64,000 nt of DNA from CAIWHR01 sp963708855 (GTDB lineage: Bacteria > Pseudomonadota > Gammaproteobacteria > Burkholderiales > Casimicrobiaceae), in assembly GCA_963708855.1 (NCBI GenBank), contig CAVPUM010000001.1, positions 124,001 to 188,000 of the forward strand, written 5' to 3'. The notes under the pieces were generated by a model, which did not search any database, was not told the origin of the DNA, and worked only from the letters and a program-made list of their open reading frames with translations. This document shows, one piece after another, positions 32,735 to 41,879 of the stretch. Both the position numbers and the translations under genes were made by a program. How positions within the stretch are numbered: the stretch's first letter is position 1; each line of letters opens with the position of its first letter.

Positions 32735-33949
32735 TCAGGCTCCTGTGTCGCACTCCGCCACAGCAGTGCCGGCCGCCGCCCGCAAATCCGCGAACGCCGC
32801 GCAAACGGCGTCGATCTGCTCGGAGGTATGTGCCGCGCTGACGCTGCAGCGGATCAGTGAAACGCCGTTGGGGGTCGCCGGCGGGAGCATCAGGTTGACG
32901 TAGACGCCACGCTGCAGCAGGGCGTTCCAGAACTGCAGCGTCTGCAGCTTGTCACCGAGCACCACCGCGATCACCGGGCTGGGGGACGCGCCCAGCGTGT
33001 ACCCCAGTGCCTTCAATCCGGCGTGCAGGCGCAGGAAATTCTCGCGCAGGCGCGCCCGGAGGTCCCGGCCAGTCGACAGAATGGAAAGCGCCTGCCGGGT
33101 CGAGGCGATCGTGGCGGGCGACGGCGACGCGGTGAAGATGTACGGCCGGCTCGAATACCGGACGAGGTCGAGCTCGGGAAGATCGCTCACGCAGAAGCCG
33201 CCGGCGCCGCCCAGGCTCTTGCTGAAAGTGCCTACGATGAAGTCGGCGTCCGCCAGGACCCCCAGCTCCTCCACGAGCCCGCAACCGCGATCGCCCAGCA
33301 CACCGAGCGAGTGCGCTTCGTCCACCAGCAGGTAGCCGCCAAGCTCCCGCTTCACGTCCACGATCTCCTTGAGCGGGGCCCGATCGCCCAGCATGCTGTA
33401 GATGCCTTCCACGACGATCAGCGTGTCGGCGGCGCGCGCGCCGAGCCGGCGCAGGCGCTTGGCGAGGTCCTCCGCATTGTTGTGGCGAAAGCGGATCACT
33501 TCCGCGCCGGCGAGGCGGCAGCCGTCGTAGATGCTGGCGTGGCAATCGGCGTCGAGCAGCACGACGTCCTCCGATCCGGTAAGCCCCGCCAGCGTGCCGA
33601 GATTGGCCTGGTAGCCCGTCGAGAAGACGATGGCGTCGCGCATGCCGTAGAACGCCGCGAGCTCCTGCTCGAGCCTGCGGTGGCCCGAGTAGCTGCCGTT
33701 CGCCATGCGCGAGCCGGTCGTGCCGGTGCCTTCGGCGTCCAGCGCCCGGTGCGCCGCCGCGATGCACTCGGGATGGAAGGTCAGGCCGAGATAATTGTTG
33801 GTGCCGGCGAGAATGGTGCGCCGGCCGTGGATGACACCCTCGGTCGGCGAGATGATGCGCTCGATCTCCACGCCGAAGGGATCGATGCCGAGCGCCACGA
33901 GATCGCCCCGGGCGGCCGCCAGCTTCTGGAATTTGTCGAAGAGTCCCAT
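32735..33949 (-). CDS. spt: Serine palmitoyltransferase-type alpha-oxoamine synthase
   Basis: A 404-aa PLP enzyme of the alpha-oxoamine synthase family (SPT, BioF, KBL). Key residues: HASIYDG, the PLP Asp/His in VDEAHSLGVLG, and the Schiff-base Lys244 in GTFSKSLGGAGGF; YIFTASPSPATIAST follows. BioF would be expected near bio genes; here the enzyme is flanked by a dedicated ACP, an acyl-AMP ligase and a reductase, the arrangement of bacterial sphingolipid operons, so condensation of serine with an acyl-ACP to 3-ketosphinganine is inferred. ATG 33949 overlaps the ACP stop by one base; GTG 33952 is the alternative. KBL or an acyl-polyene type role cannot be ruled out. Confidence 0.83.
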   Translation of the reverse strand: MGLFDKFQKLAAARGDLVALGIDPFGVEIERIISPTEGVIHGRRTILAGTNNYLGLTFHPECIAAAHRALDAEGTGTTGSRMANGSYSGHRRLEQELAAFYGMRDAIVFSTGYQANLGTLAGLTGSEDVVLLDADCHASIYDGCRLAGAEVIRFRHNNAEDLAKRLRRLGARAADTLIVVEGIYSMLGDRAPLKEIVDVKRELGGYLLVDEAHSLGVLGDRGCGLVEELGVLADADFIVGTFSKSLGGAGGFCVSDLPELDLVRYSSRPYIFTASPSPATIASTRQALSILSTGRDLRARLRENFLRLHAGLKALGYTLGASPSPVIAVVLGDKLQTLQFWNALLQRGVYVNLMLPPATPNGVSLIRCSVSAAHTSEQIDAVCAAFADLRAAAGTAVAECDTGA

Positions 33950-34212
33950 CACCCTTCACGCGTCAGCTGTTCGATCTGCAACGCGAGATCCTTCACGGTC
34001 TTCACGTCCGGAAGTATGTTCACCGGAATCGAGATGTCGAATCGATCCTCGACGTGGAGCAGCAGATTCATCACCTGCAACGAGTCCAGATTGAGGTCGC
34101 CCAGAAGGTCGGTGTCTTCGCCGATTACGACGCGGCCCTTCGTGAACGACGCCAGTTCCGTGTTGAGCTCGGCTACGATTTGCGAGTATTCCAACATGAT
34201 ATTCCCGGTCAC
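33949..34212 (-). CDS. Acyl carrier protein (sphingolipid-type)
   Basis: An 87-aa ACP with the phosphopantetheine site in DLNLDSLQVMNLLLHVEDRF (Ser44) and a normal four-helix pattern. It lies between the reductase and the oxoamine synthase, with a 4-base GTGA overlap on its upstream side and a 1-base overlap downstream, so stoichiometric expression is likely. ATG 34197 (MLEYSQIVAELN, with GGGA upstream) is an alternative start. It probably presents the acyl chain to the serine palmitoyltransferase; it is distinct from the fatty-acid-synthesis ACP. Confidence 0.88.
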   Translation of the reverse strand: MTGNIMLEYSQIVAELNTELASFTKGRVVIGEDTDLLGDLNLDSLQVMNLLLHVEDRFDISIPVNILPDVKTVKDLALQIEQLTREG

Positions 34213-35165
34213 GCCGTCTTTCCGTTCGGCCCACCATAGGCCCGGGCAAGCCCGGACTCGAGCCCGATGGTCGGCCGCCAGCCGGTGGCGGCGGCGAAGC
34301 CATGACTATCGCACAACCAGTCCGGATGCGTTATTTCACGCACCTTGCCCGGCGTCAGCATAGGGGCATAACCGAGGAGGCGGGCCGCCCCGAGATTGGC
34401 CAATGCGGCAAGGGCGAGCACGGGCGTCGGAATTGGCACGCGGCGCACCGGTCGCCCCTCGCGCAGCGCGCGACCGGCCAGGGTCACGAGCGTGTCCCAA
34501 TCGTATCCTCCGGGGCGCCCGTCATCGAGCTCGAAGGTCTCGCCGTACCCGGTGTCGGCTGCGAGCCAGCACAGCGCCGCCGTCGCCAGGTCGTCGACGT
34601 GGAGGAGGGAAAAACGTCCTGCCGCGCCGAGGGGCACCGGCACGAACCCGCTGGCGATGCAGCGAAACAGCGGGCGCAGCTCGCGATCTCCCGGCCCGAA
34701 CACGGCCGGAGGCCGCAGTACCGTCCAGCGCAGGTCGCCGGACGCCACCTTGACCGCGGATTCGCCGCGCTGCTTGCTGCGCGCGTAGTGCGACAGTTCC
34801 GGCATGCGGGCGGCCAGCGAGGACATCAGCAGGAGCCGCGGTGCTCGCGGAGCATTTGCGGCCGCCTGAGCGACGCGGCCGGCGCCTTCGGCGTTGACAC
34901 GGTCGAAATCCGATTGCCGCGCGCCGCGCACGGTGCCGGCACAATGAATGACGGCGTCGGCACCGGCCACCAGCGCGCTCAGCGCGTCCGGATCACCGAG
35001 ATCGCCCGGCAGCCACTCGACACCGGGCATCGAAGCCGGCGTGCGCCCAGCCCGCGGCCGATAGAGGGCGCGCACTCGCCATCCGGAACCGGTCAAATGC
35101 GACAGCACCGCCGTACCGATGAAGCCGGTCGCTCCCGTCAACGCAACGAGGGATGGGGCGGTCAA
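34209..35165 (-). CDS. NAD-dependent epimerase/reductase, CerR-like
   Basis: A 318-aa extended SDR: LTGATGFIGTAVLSHL (nucleotide binding), HCAGTVRG, SSLAARMPELSHYARSKQRG (Ser, Tyr and Lys of the YxxxK site intact), RPPAVFGPGDRE. In Caulobacter an epimerase-annotated SDR (CerR) next to spt reduces the 3-keto group of the sphingoid product, and this gene occupies the same position. Start is TTG 35165. No C-terminal membrane anchor is obvious. Classical epimerase activity on a sugar nucleotide is the alternative. Confidence 0.78.
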   Translation of the reverse strand: MTAPSLVALTGATGFIGTAVLSHLTGSGWRVRALYRPRAGRTPASMPGVEWLPGDLGDPDALSALVAGADAVIHCAGTVRGARQSDFDRVNAEGAGRVAQAAANAPRAPRLLLMSSLAARMPELSHYARSKQRGESAVKVASGDLRWTVLRPPAVFGPGDRELRPLFRCIASGFVPVPLGAAGRFSLLHVDDLATAALCWLAADTGYGETFELDDGRPGGYDWDTLVTLAGRALREGRPVRRVPIPTPVLALAALANLGAARLLGYAPMLTPGKVREITHPDWLCDSHGFAAATGWRPTIGLESGLARAYGGPNGKTA

Positions 35166-35237
35166 GCGGACAATGCAGGGCTGCCCTGGCAGGGTCTTCG
35201 CGGCCAGCGGGCCGCGCGCGGCTGTGCCGGCGGTCGG

Positions 35238-37079
35238 TTACGGGCCTATCGTCGCCGTCGGCAGGCTGCCCGGCTCGCTGTGCGATGACTTGTCGAAGTC
35301 GGCACGCGCCGCCTTCCCCTCCTGCTCGCGCCGCCGCAGGTAGTCTTCGCGGGCTGCCGCGCGCGACAGCTTGCCGGACGACGTGCGCGGCAGCGTGTGG
35401 CGCGGCACGAGCTCGATCAGACAGGTGATGCCCAGCTCTTCCTGGATCTCCCGATGCAGCCGCTGGAGCAGCAGACGAACCTCCGCCGGATCGCTGATGT
35501 TGCACTGGACGACCACGACGGGGACTTCCTCGTCGTCCGGACCGAGCACAAAGAACGCCGACGCATCCATCGACCGCAACTCGGGTTGCCGCTCGGCGAT
35601 GTGCTCGATGTCCTGCGGCCAGATGTTGCGGCCGTTGATGACGATCATGTCCTTGTGACGGCCGGTCACGACGACGCTGCCGTCCACCAGGTACCCTATG
35701 TCGCCTGTATCCAGCCAGCCGTCTGGCGACAGTGCCTGCCGCGTCTGCTCCGGCTTTCCGAAATAACCCGACATGACACTTGGCCCGCGCACCTTGATCC
35801 GGCCGACGTGAAGGTCGGGCAGCGCGTGGCCCTGGTCGTCGCGAATGGCGATCTCATGCCCGGGGAGCGGAGCGCCGCACCGGACGAATCCGCTGACGCG
35901 GCCGGCGCCTTCCCCGGCGGCATTCACGCGCATGTTCTCAGCGAGATGATCGGCGTCGATCCAGTCGACGACCACACCCTGCCGCAGCGGAGCGAAGCTG
36001 ATCGCGAGCGAGCTCTCCGCCATCCCGTAGCACGGGACGAACGCACGGGGATCGAAACCCGCGGGCGCCAGCAGCCGGGCAAAGCGATCGGGCAACTCGG
36101 CGCGGATGGGCTCGGCACCGATGCCCGCTATGCGCCAGGCGGAAAGATCGTACCGGGCAACGTCCTCGGCACGGACGCGGCGCGCGCAAAGATCGTAGCC
36201 GAACGGCGGGCTGAACGAGATCGTCGCCCGCGTGCTCGTCATCAATTCGAGCCACCGGCGCGGGCGCATGGCAAAGTCGCGCGTGTCGAGATAGTCGATG
36301 GAACGTTGCGTCGCCATCGGGGCCAGCATGCAGCCGACGAGCCCCATGTCGTGGTAGAACGGCAGCCACGACACGCAGCGATCATCCGGCTGGATGTCGA
36401 GACCGTGGTTGACCACGCCGACGAGGTTGCTCAGCACCGCGTGTTGCGTGATCACCACCCCGCGCGGAAAGCTGGTGCTCCCCGACGTGTATTGCAGGTA
36501 GGCCGTCTCGGACGGGCCGCTCGACCGCAACTCGCCATCCCCTTCCGGCAATTCGTCGAATGCGGATGGCGTTCCGACGAAGGCCAGATCGACGCCCGCC
36601 GCCGCCTCGCGCAGGAATCGAAGGAAATGGTTCGACGCCATCGCCGCGGATGCCCCACAGCCCAGCAACAGGCCGCGCAACCGTGTCACGTAGGCGTCGT
36701 GCCCGCCGAGATTGACGGAGGCCGGCAGCGCCACCGGCACCAGCCCCGCATACTGGCAGGCGAAAAAGAAACGCAGGAAGTCCGGACTGGTTTCCGCCAC
36801 GATGGCGAGCCGTCCGCCCCGCTCCAGGCGGAGGGACAGAAGGCGCCGGGCCAGCATCAGAGCCTGCTCGCGGAGCAGCCGATAGGGAAGCACGGTCGCG
36901 AGCTTGCCACTGCCCGCATGGAAATTCGCGCCCGTCTCCCCCTGGGCTGCGTAATCCAGCGCGTCGGCCAGACTTGCGAAATCCGCCCGCCGCAGCGGCA
37001 ACGAATTCACGGTCGGCGTTGCCCGCGCAACCGATCCGGGTTCTGGCGCTCGATTCAGTCTGATTCCCCTCGAAGGCAT
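35238..37079 (-). CDS. Fatty acyl-AMP ligase / acyl-ACP synthetase
   Basis: A 613-aa ANL-superfamily adenylating enzyme. Motifs: YTSGSTSFPRGVVITQHAVL (P-loop), SWLPFYHDMGLVG, YGMAESSLAISF, DGWLDTGDIGYL, VINGRNIWPQDIEHIAERQP and a C-terminal Lys in RTSSGKLSRAA. SWLPFYHDMGLVG and GRNIWPQDIE are characteristic of FAALs, which load acyl chains on carrier proteins rather than CoA. As first gene of the operon it most likely charges the adjacent ACP. The ATG at 37079 is taken as start. Confidence 0.88.
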   Translation of the reverse strand: MPSRGIRLNRAPEPGSVARATPTVNSLPLRRADFASLADALDYAAQGETGANFHAGSGKLATVLPYRLLREQALMLARRLLSLRLERGGRLAIVAETSPDFLRFFFACQYAGLVPVALPASVNLGGHDAYVTRLRGLLLGCGASAAMASNHFLRFLREAAAGVDLAFVGTPSAFDELPEGDGELRSSGPSETAYLQYTSGSTSFPRGVVITQHAVLSNLVGVVNHGLDIQPDDRCVSWLPFYHDMGLVGCMLAPMATQRSIDYLDTRDFAMRPRRWLELMTSTRATISFSPPFGYDLCARRVRAEDVARYDLSAWRIAGIGAEPIRAELPDRFARLLAPAGFDPRAFVPCYGMAESSLAISFAPLRQGVVVDWIDADHLAENMRVNAAGEGAGRVSGFVRCGAPLPGHEIAIRDDQGHALPDLHVGRIKVRGPSVMSGYFGKPEQTRQALSPDGWLDTGDIGYLVDGSVVVTGRHKDMIVINGRNIWPQDIEHIAERQPELRSMDASAFFVLGPDDEEVPVVVVQCNISDPAEVRLLLQRLHREIQEELGITCLIELVPRHTLPRTSSGKLSRAAAREDYLRRREQEGKAARADFDKSSHSEPGSLPTATIGP

Positions 37080-37585
37080 CGCTTTTTCGACTAGGCGTGC
37101 GGCCGAAGCGTCGTTGCGCCCGGCTCAAACACAAACCGCTCCATCCAGCAGGGAGTCGCCGCGATCAATTCCACAGTTCTCTTCCGACTGTTCCATGCGG
37201 CCCGGCCCGCTAATTTGACATTTTAGCAGGTTGCGGGGCGAAGTAGAACGTAACTGCCGCCCGCGCGTCAAGATGGTGGCCCGATCCAGTGCATTTTTCG
37301 TCATAAGACCCGTGGCCGTCGAGAAATCCACTGGCGAAAAGGCCCTCGTTCCGCTCCCGGCATCAAGCCCCGGTCCCCTTTCAGCATCGCCCCATTCGGG
37401 CCTGCCTACCCTTGACTCAGGTCAACACTTCGCACCGCGCCGCAGCGGGCCCGTAGGATAATGTCGCGGCAGCGGCTACCGGCCCACCGATTCGGCCGGT
37501 GGGCGTGACGATGCCTCCCAGGATTCGTCGCGCCGCCCCAGGTGGCCAAAATCGAGGCCGCGGAACGCCCGCATTGCCCCGCTTG
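37080..37585. promoter_or_regulatory. Divergent intergenic region between the two halves of the lipid island
   Basis: This 506-base gap is locally AT-richer than the rest of the window. A minus-strand TAAAAT (37220-37225) could be the -10 of the acyl-AMP ligase operon. On the plus strand TTGACA (37215-37220), TTGACT (about 37412) and TAGGATAAT (about 37454) are possible promoter parts for the GNAT gene, but none form a well-spaced pair. A 68-codon minus-strand frame at 37125-37331 has no coding look. No other gene is seen. Confidence 0.4.
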
Positions 37586-38752
37586 ATGGCTCCCATCCCC
37601 CCCAACCCCTCGCCGGAACCGCTTACGATCGTTGCCGTCGACGGCCGGGCCGACCTGGATCGCTTCATCGAGGTGCCCTGCAGGGTCTTCGAGTCCGACC
37701 CGGCCTGGATCCAGCCGCTCATCGTCGAGCGCCGTCTCCATCTGTCGCCGCGCAGCAATCCGTACTTCCGGCACGCCCGTTGGCAGGCGTGGATCGCCTG
37801 GCGCGGCGGCCAGGCGGTCGGGCGGATCAGCGCGCAGATCGACGCGCTGCATCTCGAGCGGTACGCCGACGCCACCGGTTTCTTCGGGATGCTGGACGCC
37901 GAGGACCGCGCAGAAACCTTCGCGGCGCTGCTCGGGACCGCCGAACGCTGGCTCTGCGCCCAGGGCATGCGGCGCGTGCGGGGACCGTTCAGCCTGTCGA
38001 TCAACGAGGAGATGGGGCTCCTGGTCGAGGGTTTCGCCACGCCTCCGGTGTTCATGATGGGGCACGCCAGGCCGTACTACGCGGCGCACGTCGAACGGCT
38101 CGGCTACCGGAAAGTCGTCGACACCCTGGCCTACATGATCACCCCGGACTTCGAAGCTTCTCCGGTCATGCGGCGGCTGGTCGCCGCGTCCGCGCATCGC
38201 GTTCGGGTACGGCCGCTCGACCGCAAGCGTTTCGCCGACGAGATCTCGCTGCTGCGTGACATCTTCAACGACGCCTGGGCGGACAATTGGGGGTTCGTGC
38301 CGTTCACCGTCGCCGAGTTCCACGAGCTCGGCCGCAACCTCCGCCTTCTCGTCGACCCGGAGCTCATCCAGATCGCCGAAGTCGACGGCGAAGCCGCCGC
38401 GTTCATTGTCGTCGTTCCCAACATCAACGAAGCGATACGCGACCTTCGCGGCCGGCTGTTTCCGACCGGTTGGGCGAAGCTGCTGTGGCGTCTCAAGGTG
38501 CGCTACCCGAGTACTGCCCGCGTTCCGCTGATGGGCGTGCGGCGCAGGTTCCAGCGCACGCGCATCGGTCCGGCGCTCGCGTTTCTGGTGATCGACGCGG
38601 CACGGCCGCCGACCCAACGACGCGGCGTCAAGGCGGTCGAGCTGTCGTGGATCCTGGAAGACAACGCGGGCATGCGCAGCATCATCGAGTCCATCGGTGG
38701 GCGGGCGTACAAGCGCTACCGTGTCTACGAACGGGCGCTTGATGAATATTGA
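37586..38752 (+). CDS. GNAT-family acyltransferase, bacterial ceramide synthase-like (YghO-type)
   Basis: A 388-aa protein of the YghO-like GNAT type: DLDRFIEVPCRVFESDPAWI, NPYFRHARWQAWIAWRGGQA, GRISAQIDALH, FGMLDAEDRAETFAALLGTA, GPFSLSINEEMGLLVEGF, MMGHARPYYAAHVERLGYRK and a second GNAT-like half ending SWILEDNAGMRSIIESIGG. Caulobacter ceramide synthase (bCerS) is a GNAT-type N-acyltransferase encoded near spt and cerR, and this gene is divergent from the spt operon. N-acylation of the sphingoid base is inferred. The start is uncertain (ATG 37586; ATG 37511 and GTG 37499 also in frame). It overlaps the next gene by 11 bases. Confidence 0.75.
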   Translation: MAPIPPNPSPEPLTIVAVDGRADLDRFIEVPCRVFESDPAWIQPLIVERRLHLSPRSNPYFRHARWQAWIAWRGGQAVGRISAQIDALHLERYADATGFFGMLDAEDRAETFAALLGTAERWLCAQGMRRVRGPFSLSINEEMGLLVEGFATPPVFMMGHARPYYAAHVERLGYRKVVDTLAYMITPDFEASPVMRRLVAASAHRVRVRPLDRKRFADEISLLRDIFNDAWADNWGFVPFTVAEFHELGRNLRLLVDPELIQIAEVDGEAAAFIVVVPNINEAIRDLRGRLFPTGWAKLLWRLKVRYPSTARVPLMGVRRRFQRTRIGPALAFLVIDAARPPTQRRGVKAVELSWILEDNAGMRSIIESIGGRAYKRYRVYERALDEY

Positions 38753-39551
38753 CCCGATGTTCAATGCCATCGTGCTGGCCGCCGATCGCGGGCCGGGCGA
38801 CCCGGTCGCGGTCGCGGCCGGGGTTGCGGCAAAGTGCCTGACGCCCGTCGCCGGCATTCCGATGGTCGTCCGCGTCGTGCGCTCGCTGGAGCAAAGCACC
38901 CGCGTGAACACGATCCTTCTCTGTGGACCGCCGACGGAAGTGCTGCAGGTATCGCCGGAGCTCTCCCGGATGGTGTCGGGCGGCGTCCGCTGGATGAACC
39001 CGGAGGCCACGCCCGCCACCAGCGCCGCCGCGGCGCTGGCCGCATTGCCCGAAGACTTTCCGGTGTTGCTGACCACCGGAGATCATGCGCTCCTCACGCC
39101 TGCCATGGTGCGGCATTTCCTCGACCAGGCGATGGCGCTGGGCGGCGACGTCGCCGTCGCTCTGGCGCCGCACTCGCTGGTGCAGCGAGCCTATCCCCGC
39201 ACGCGCCGGACGGTGCTGAAGTTCAGCGACGGGCGCTATTGCGGCTGCAACCTCTTCGCGTTCCTTTCGCCACGCGGCCGCAGGATGGCGCAGCTCTGGC
39301 AGCAGGTGGAACGCGACCGCAAGAAGCCCATCCGCGTCATCGGGCTCGTGGGCTGGGGGGCGATGGCGCTGTACGCGCTGCGCCTGTTGAGCCTCGCCTC
39401 CGCCGTGCAACGGATATCGCGGCAGGCGGGTGTTGCCGCCAATGTCGTGACCATGCCGTTCGCGGAAGCGGCGATCGACGTGGACACCGTGGCAGATCTT
39501 GATCTGGTGCGCACCATCGTCGAGCGCGCCGCAGGGGCGAGCGCCCCCTAA
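38742..39551 (+). CDS. MobA-like NTP transferase domain protein
   Basis: A 269-aa Rossmann-type nucleotidyltransferase. The N-terminal signature is altered: IVLAADRGPGDPVA instead of LAAGxGxR, followed by AKCLTPVAGIPMVVRVVRSL; the metal-binding region is TTGDHALLTPAMVR and the end is AAIDVDTVADLDLVRTI. ATG 38742 lies inside the GNAT gene, so the two are probably coupled; ATG 38757 is also possible. In the island it could activate a headgroup (CTP or GTP plus phospho-alcohol) but the changed glycine loop leaves activity open. It overlaps the convergent gene by 4 bases. Confidence 0.75.
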   Translation: MNIDPMFNAIVLAADRGPGDPVAVAAGVAAKCLTPVAGIPMVVRVVRSLEQSTRVNTILLCGPPTEVLQVSPELSRMVSGGVRWMNPEATPATSAAAALAALPEDFPVLLTTGDHALLTPAMVRHFLDQAMALGGDVAVALAPHSLVQRAYPRTRRTVLKFSDGRYCGCNLFAFLSPRGRRMAQLWQQVERDRKKPIRVIGLVGWGAMALYALRLLSLASAVQRISRQAGVAANVVTMPFAEAAIDVDTVADLDLVRTIVERAAGASAP

Positions 39552-40303
39552 GCGGGCACCGAAGCTCGCTCGGCAACGGCCAGCCACGGCGCGCCGGGCG
39601 CCGCGGCGCGCTCCAGATCGGCCGGGCTATCCACTTCCGCCCATCCCAGCGGCGGGACAGGCTGGGTGTAGACCACGCCGCCACGGGCCAGCGTGTCGAT
39701 GAGGGACAGATACCATTGCTTCTGCGCTTCCGGCGTGCGTATCGCCCGTTCGATCGCATCGCGGAAGAGCCGCGGCCCATCGCCCCGGAAGGTCATCATG
39801 CCGATCGATTCCGCGTCGACCGAATCGAGGGGCAGCTTCTTGCCGACATGCACGAGCCGGTCGCCGTCGCGGATCACCTTCATGTCGTCGTCGTCGTAGC
39901 GCTCCTTGCGGCTGACGGCGAGCGTGACCGGATGTTCGGGCGCCCCCAGCAGCTGTTCGAGCACGCTCGCCTCGAACAAGGTGTCGCCGTTGAGCAGCAG
40001 GAAGTCCTGCTGCATCTCCACGCGGGCTACCCAGCAGCTCACCAGATTGTCGCTGGAAGCGAAGAACGGGTTGTAGAGGGTCCGGATGCGTCCCGGAACG
40101 TAGAGATGCGCGAGCGTCGATTCGACCGCTTCGGCAGCGAAGCCCACGACCACCGTGACGTCCGCGACGCCGCACCGGGCGAGCGCATCGATCTGCCATC
40201 CGATCAGCGGGCGCCCCCGCACCGGGAGGACGCATTTCGGGACGCGTTCGGTCAGCGGCAGCAATCGGCGGCCCTGGCCGGCACTCAGGATAATCGCTTT
40301 CAC
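39548..40303 (-). CDS. Phospho-alcohol/sugar nucleotidyltransferase (LicC/GlmU-N type)
   Basis: A 251-aa nucleotidyltransferase with an intact signature: AIILSAGQGRRLLPLTERVP, KCVLPVRGRPLIGWQIDALA, and the metal site LLLNGDTLFEASVLEQLLG. NPFFASSDNLVSCWVAR resembles CTP:phosphocholine and CTP:inositol-1-phosphate cytidylyltransferases. It would supply a CDP-alcohol or NDP-sugar. The GTG at 40303 starts VKAIILSAGQG. It faces the MobA-like gene; the CDP-alcohol phosphotransferase that could use its product lies 10 kb away beyond the RND operon. Confidence 0.8.
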   Translation of the reverse strand: MKAIILSAGQGRRLLPLTERVPKCVLPVRGRPLIGWQIDALARCGVADVTVVVGFAAEAVESTLAHLYVPGRIRTLYNPFFASSDNLVSCWVARVEMQQDFLLLNGDTLFEASVLEQLLGAPEHPVTLAVSRKERYDDDDMKVIRDGDRLVHVGKKLPLDSVDAESIGMMTFRGDGPRLFRDAIERAIRTPEAQKQWYLSLIDTLARGGVVYTQPVPPLGWAEVDSPADLERAAAPGAPWLAVAERASVPA

Positions 40304-40640
40304 CCTTGGCTCACCTCGCGGTCGAGCCCGACCGGACTTCGCGGCACGCGCCGTGCTTCGACGCAATGCGCAGGGAAGGCCCGACGGGCTGATGCATGAA
40401 TCGTCGTCAACCCGTTATTTTCGCCTATCGCGCCACATAACTCAAATTCCGGCAGCATCGCCTCGCGGCCTCCGCGTTCCAGCGCCAGGCGCAATGGTCG
40501 CGCGACGTGCAGCCCGGCGATTCCCGTGCCCGATTCGGACCGGGCGGTCCTTCCGGGAAGCGGCCGACTCTATAATGCATGGCCGCGTCGCTGCCAGCGG
40601 CGGTTGGGCGAAGCGCAAGGAAGGTCTCATCCCGGATGCC
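40304..40640. promoter_or_regulatory. Divergent intergenic region with the RND-operon promoter
   Basis: The gap holds a perfect TATAAT at 40571-40576 on the plus strand, 65 bases before the adaptor ATG, without a clear -35. AAGGAAGG at about 40618-40625 is too far from the ATG to be an ideal ribosome-binding site. No regulator gene and no obvious operator palindrome are seen, so the pump may be constitutively expressed. Confidence 0.5.
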
Positions 40641-41879
40641 ATGACGGACGCCACGAACTCGAACGCCCACCCGGCCACCCCGGTGCCGGGTGCGGCTGCG
40701 CCAGGGCCACGATGGCGACAGCGCGCGATCGCGGCGATCGTCATCCTCGCCGTGGCGGCGATCGGTGCGGCGTTCTGGTACGACGGTTTTCGTGCGATCG
40801 ACGCCACAAAGCCGGTCAATTCCAAAGCCTCGACCCAGCGGGACGGCCGCGTCGACCCCTTGCTCCGCGCGACGCCCGTCGTCGCCGCGCCCGTCCGCCA
40901 GGGCAACCTCGACATCTACCTGTACGCGCTCGGCACCGTGACGCCGGTGAACGCCGTCGTGGTCCGCGGCCGCGTGGACGGGCAGCTGATGAAGGTCGCC
41001 TTCACGGAAGGCCAGATGGTCAAGGCCGGGGACCTGCTCGCCCAGATCGATCCTCGGCCGTTCGAGGTGCAGCTGACGCTCGCGACCGGACAACTGGCGC
41101 GCGACCAGGCGCTGCTCGAGAACGCGCGGGCCGATCTCGAACGGTATCGCACACTGCTCGCCCAGGACTCGATATCCCGCCAGCAGGTCGATACCCAGGA
41201 GTCGCTGGTGCGCCAGTACGAGGCGGCGGTGCAGGCGGACCAAGGGGGGATCGACAGCGCGAAGCTGCAGCTCACGCATGCCCGCGTGGTGGCCCCGATC
41301 AGCGGCCGCGTCGGCCTGCGCCTGGTGGATCCCGGCAACATCGTACGTGCCAATGATGCCAACGGCATCGTGGTGATCACGCAGCTCCAGCCGATTGCCG
41401 TCGTGTTTCCGATTCCGGAGGATGCGTTGCCGCGCGTGATGAAACGGCTGCGCGCCGGCAATCGCGTCCCGGTCGATGCCTACGACCGTGCCCAGAAGGA
41501 GAAGCTCGGCAGCGGCCGGTTGCTGACCGCGGACAACCAGATCGACACCGCGACGGGCACCATCAAGCTCAAGGCCGAATTCCCCAACGCCGACGGCGCG
41601 CTCTTCGCCAACCAGTTCGTCAACGTGAGAATGCCCGTCGAGACGCGGACCAACGCGACGCTGGTGCCGACGGCAGCGATCCAGCGCGGCGCCGCGGGGA
41701 CGTTCGTCTATGTCGTCAGGGACGACCTGACGGTCGCCGTGACCCAGGTCGAAGCCGGACCCACGCAAGGCGAGATCACCGTGATCGACCGCGGGGTCTC
41801 GCCCGGCGCGAAAGTCGTGGTCGACGGCGCGGACAGGCTGCGCGAAGGTGCGAAGGTCGAGCTCGTCGCGCGGCCATGA
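40641..41879 (+). CDS. mdtA: RND efflux periplasmic adaptor (MdtA-type)
   Basis: A 412-aa HlyD/MFP protein with one N-terminal membrane helix (AIAAIVILAVAAIGAAFWY). Biotinyl-lipoyl halves are seen (ALGTVTPVNAVVVRGRVDGQ, and ARVVAPISGRVGLRLVDPGN), with the alpha-hairpin between (ERYRTLLAQDSISRQQVD) and beta-barrel regions after. It bridges inner-membrane pump and outer-membrane factor. The adaptor, two different permeases and an OM factor match MdtABC-TolC. Its stop overlaps the linker repeat. Confidence 0.9.
   Translation: MTDATNSNAHPATPVPGAAAPGPRWRQRAIAAIVILAVAAIGAAFWYDGFRAIDATKPVNSKASTQRDGRVDPLLRATPVVAAPVRQGNLDIYLYALGTVTPVNAVVVRGRVDGQLMKVAFTEGQMVKAGDLLAQIDPRPFEVQLTLATGQLARDQALLENARADLERYRTLLAQDSISRQQVDTQESLVRQYEAAVQADQGGIDSAKLQLTHARVVAPISGRVGLRLVDPGNIVRANDANGIVVITQLQPIAVVFPIPEDALPRVMKRLRAGNRVPVDAYDRAQKEKLGSGRLLTADNQIDTATGTIKLKAEFPNADGALFANQFVNVRMPVETRTNATLVPTAAIQRGAAGTFVYVVRDDLTVAVTQVEAGPTQGEITVIDRGVSPGAKVVVDGADRLREGAKVELVARP

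Noticed and set aside
32735..33949. BioF (8-amino-7-oxononanoate synthase) as partner of bioA at 3.8 kb
   Set aside because: It is 28 kb from bioA and embedded between a dedicated ACP and lipid genes; the fold is shared but context favours serine palmitoyltransferase. A phylogeny would decide.
37125..37331. A 68-codon frame in the divergent intergenic region
   Set aside because: No ribosome-binding site, no recognised motif, and the region is more likely to hold promoters.
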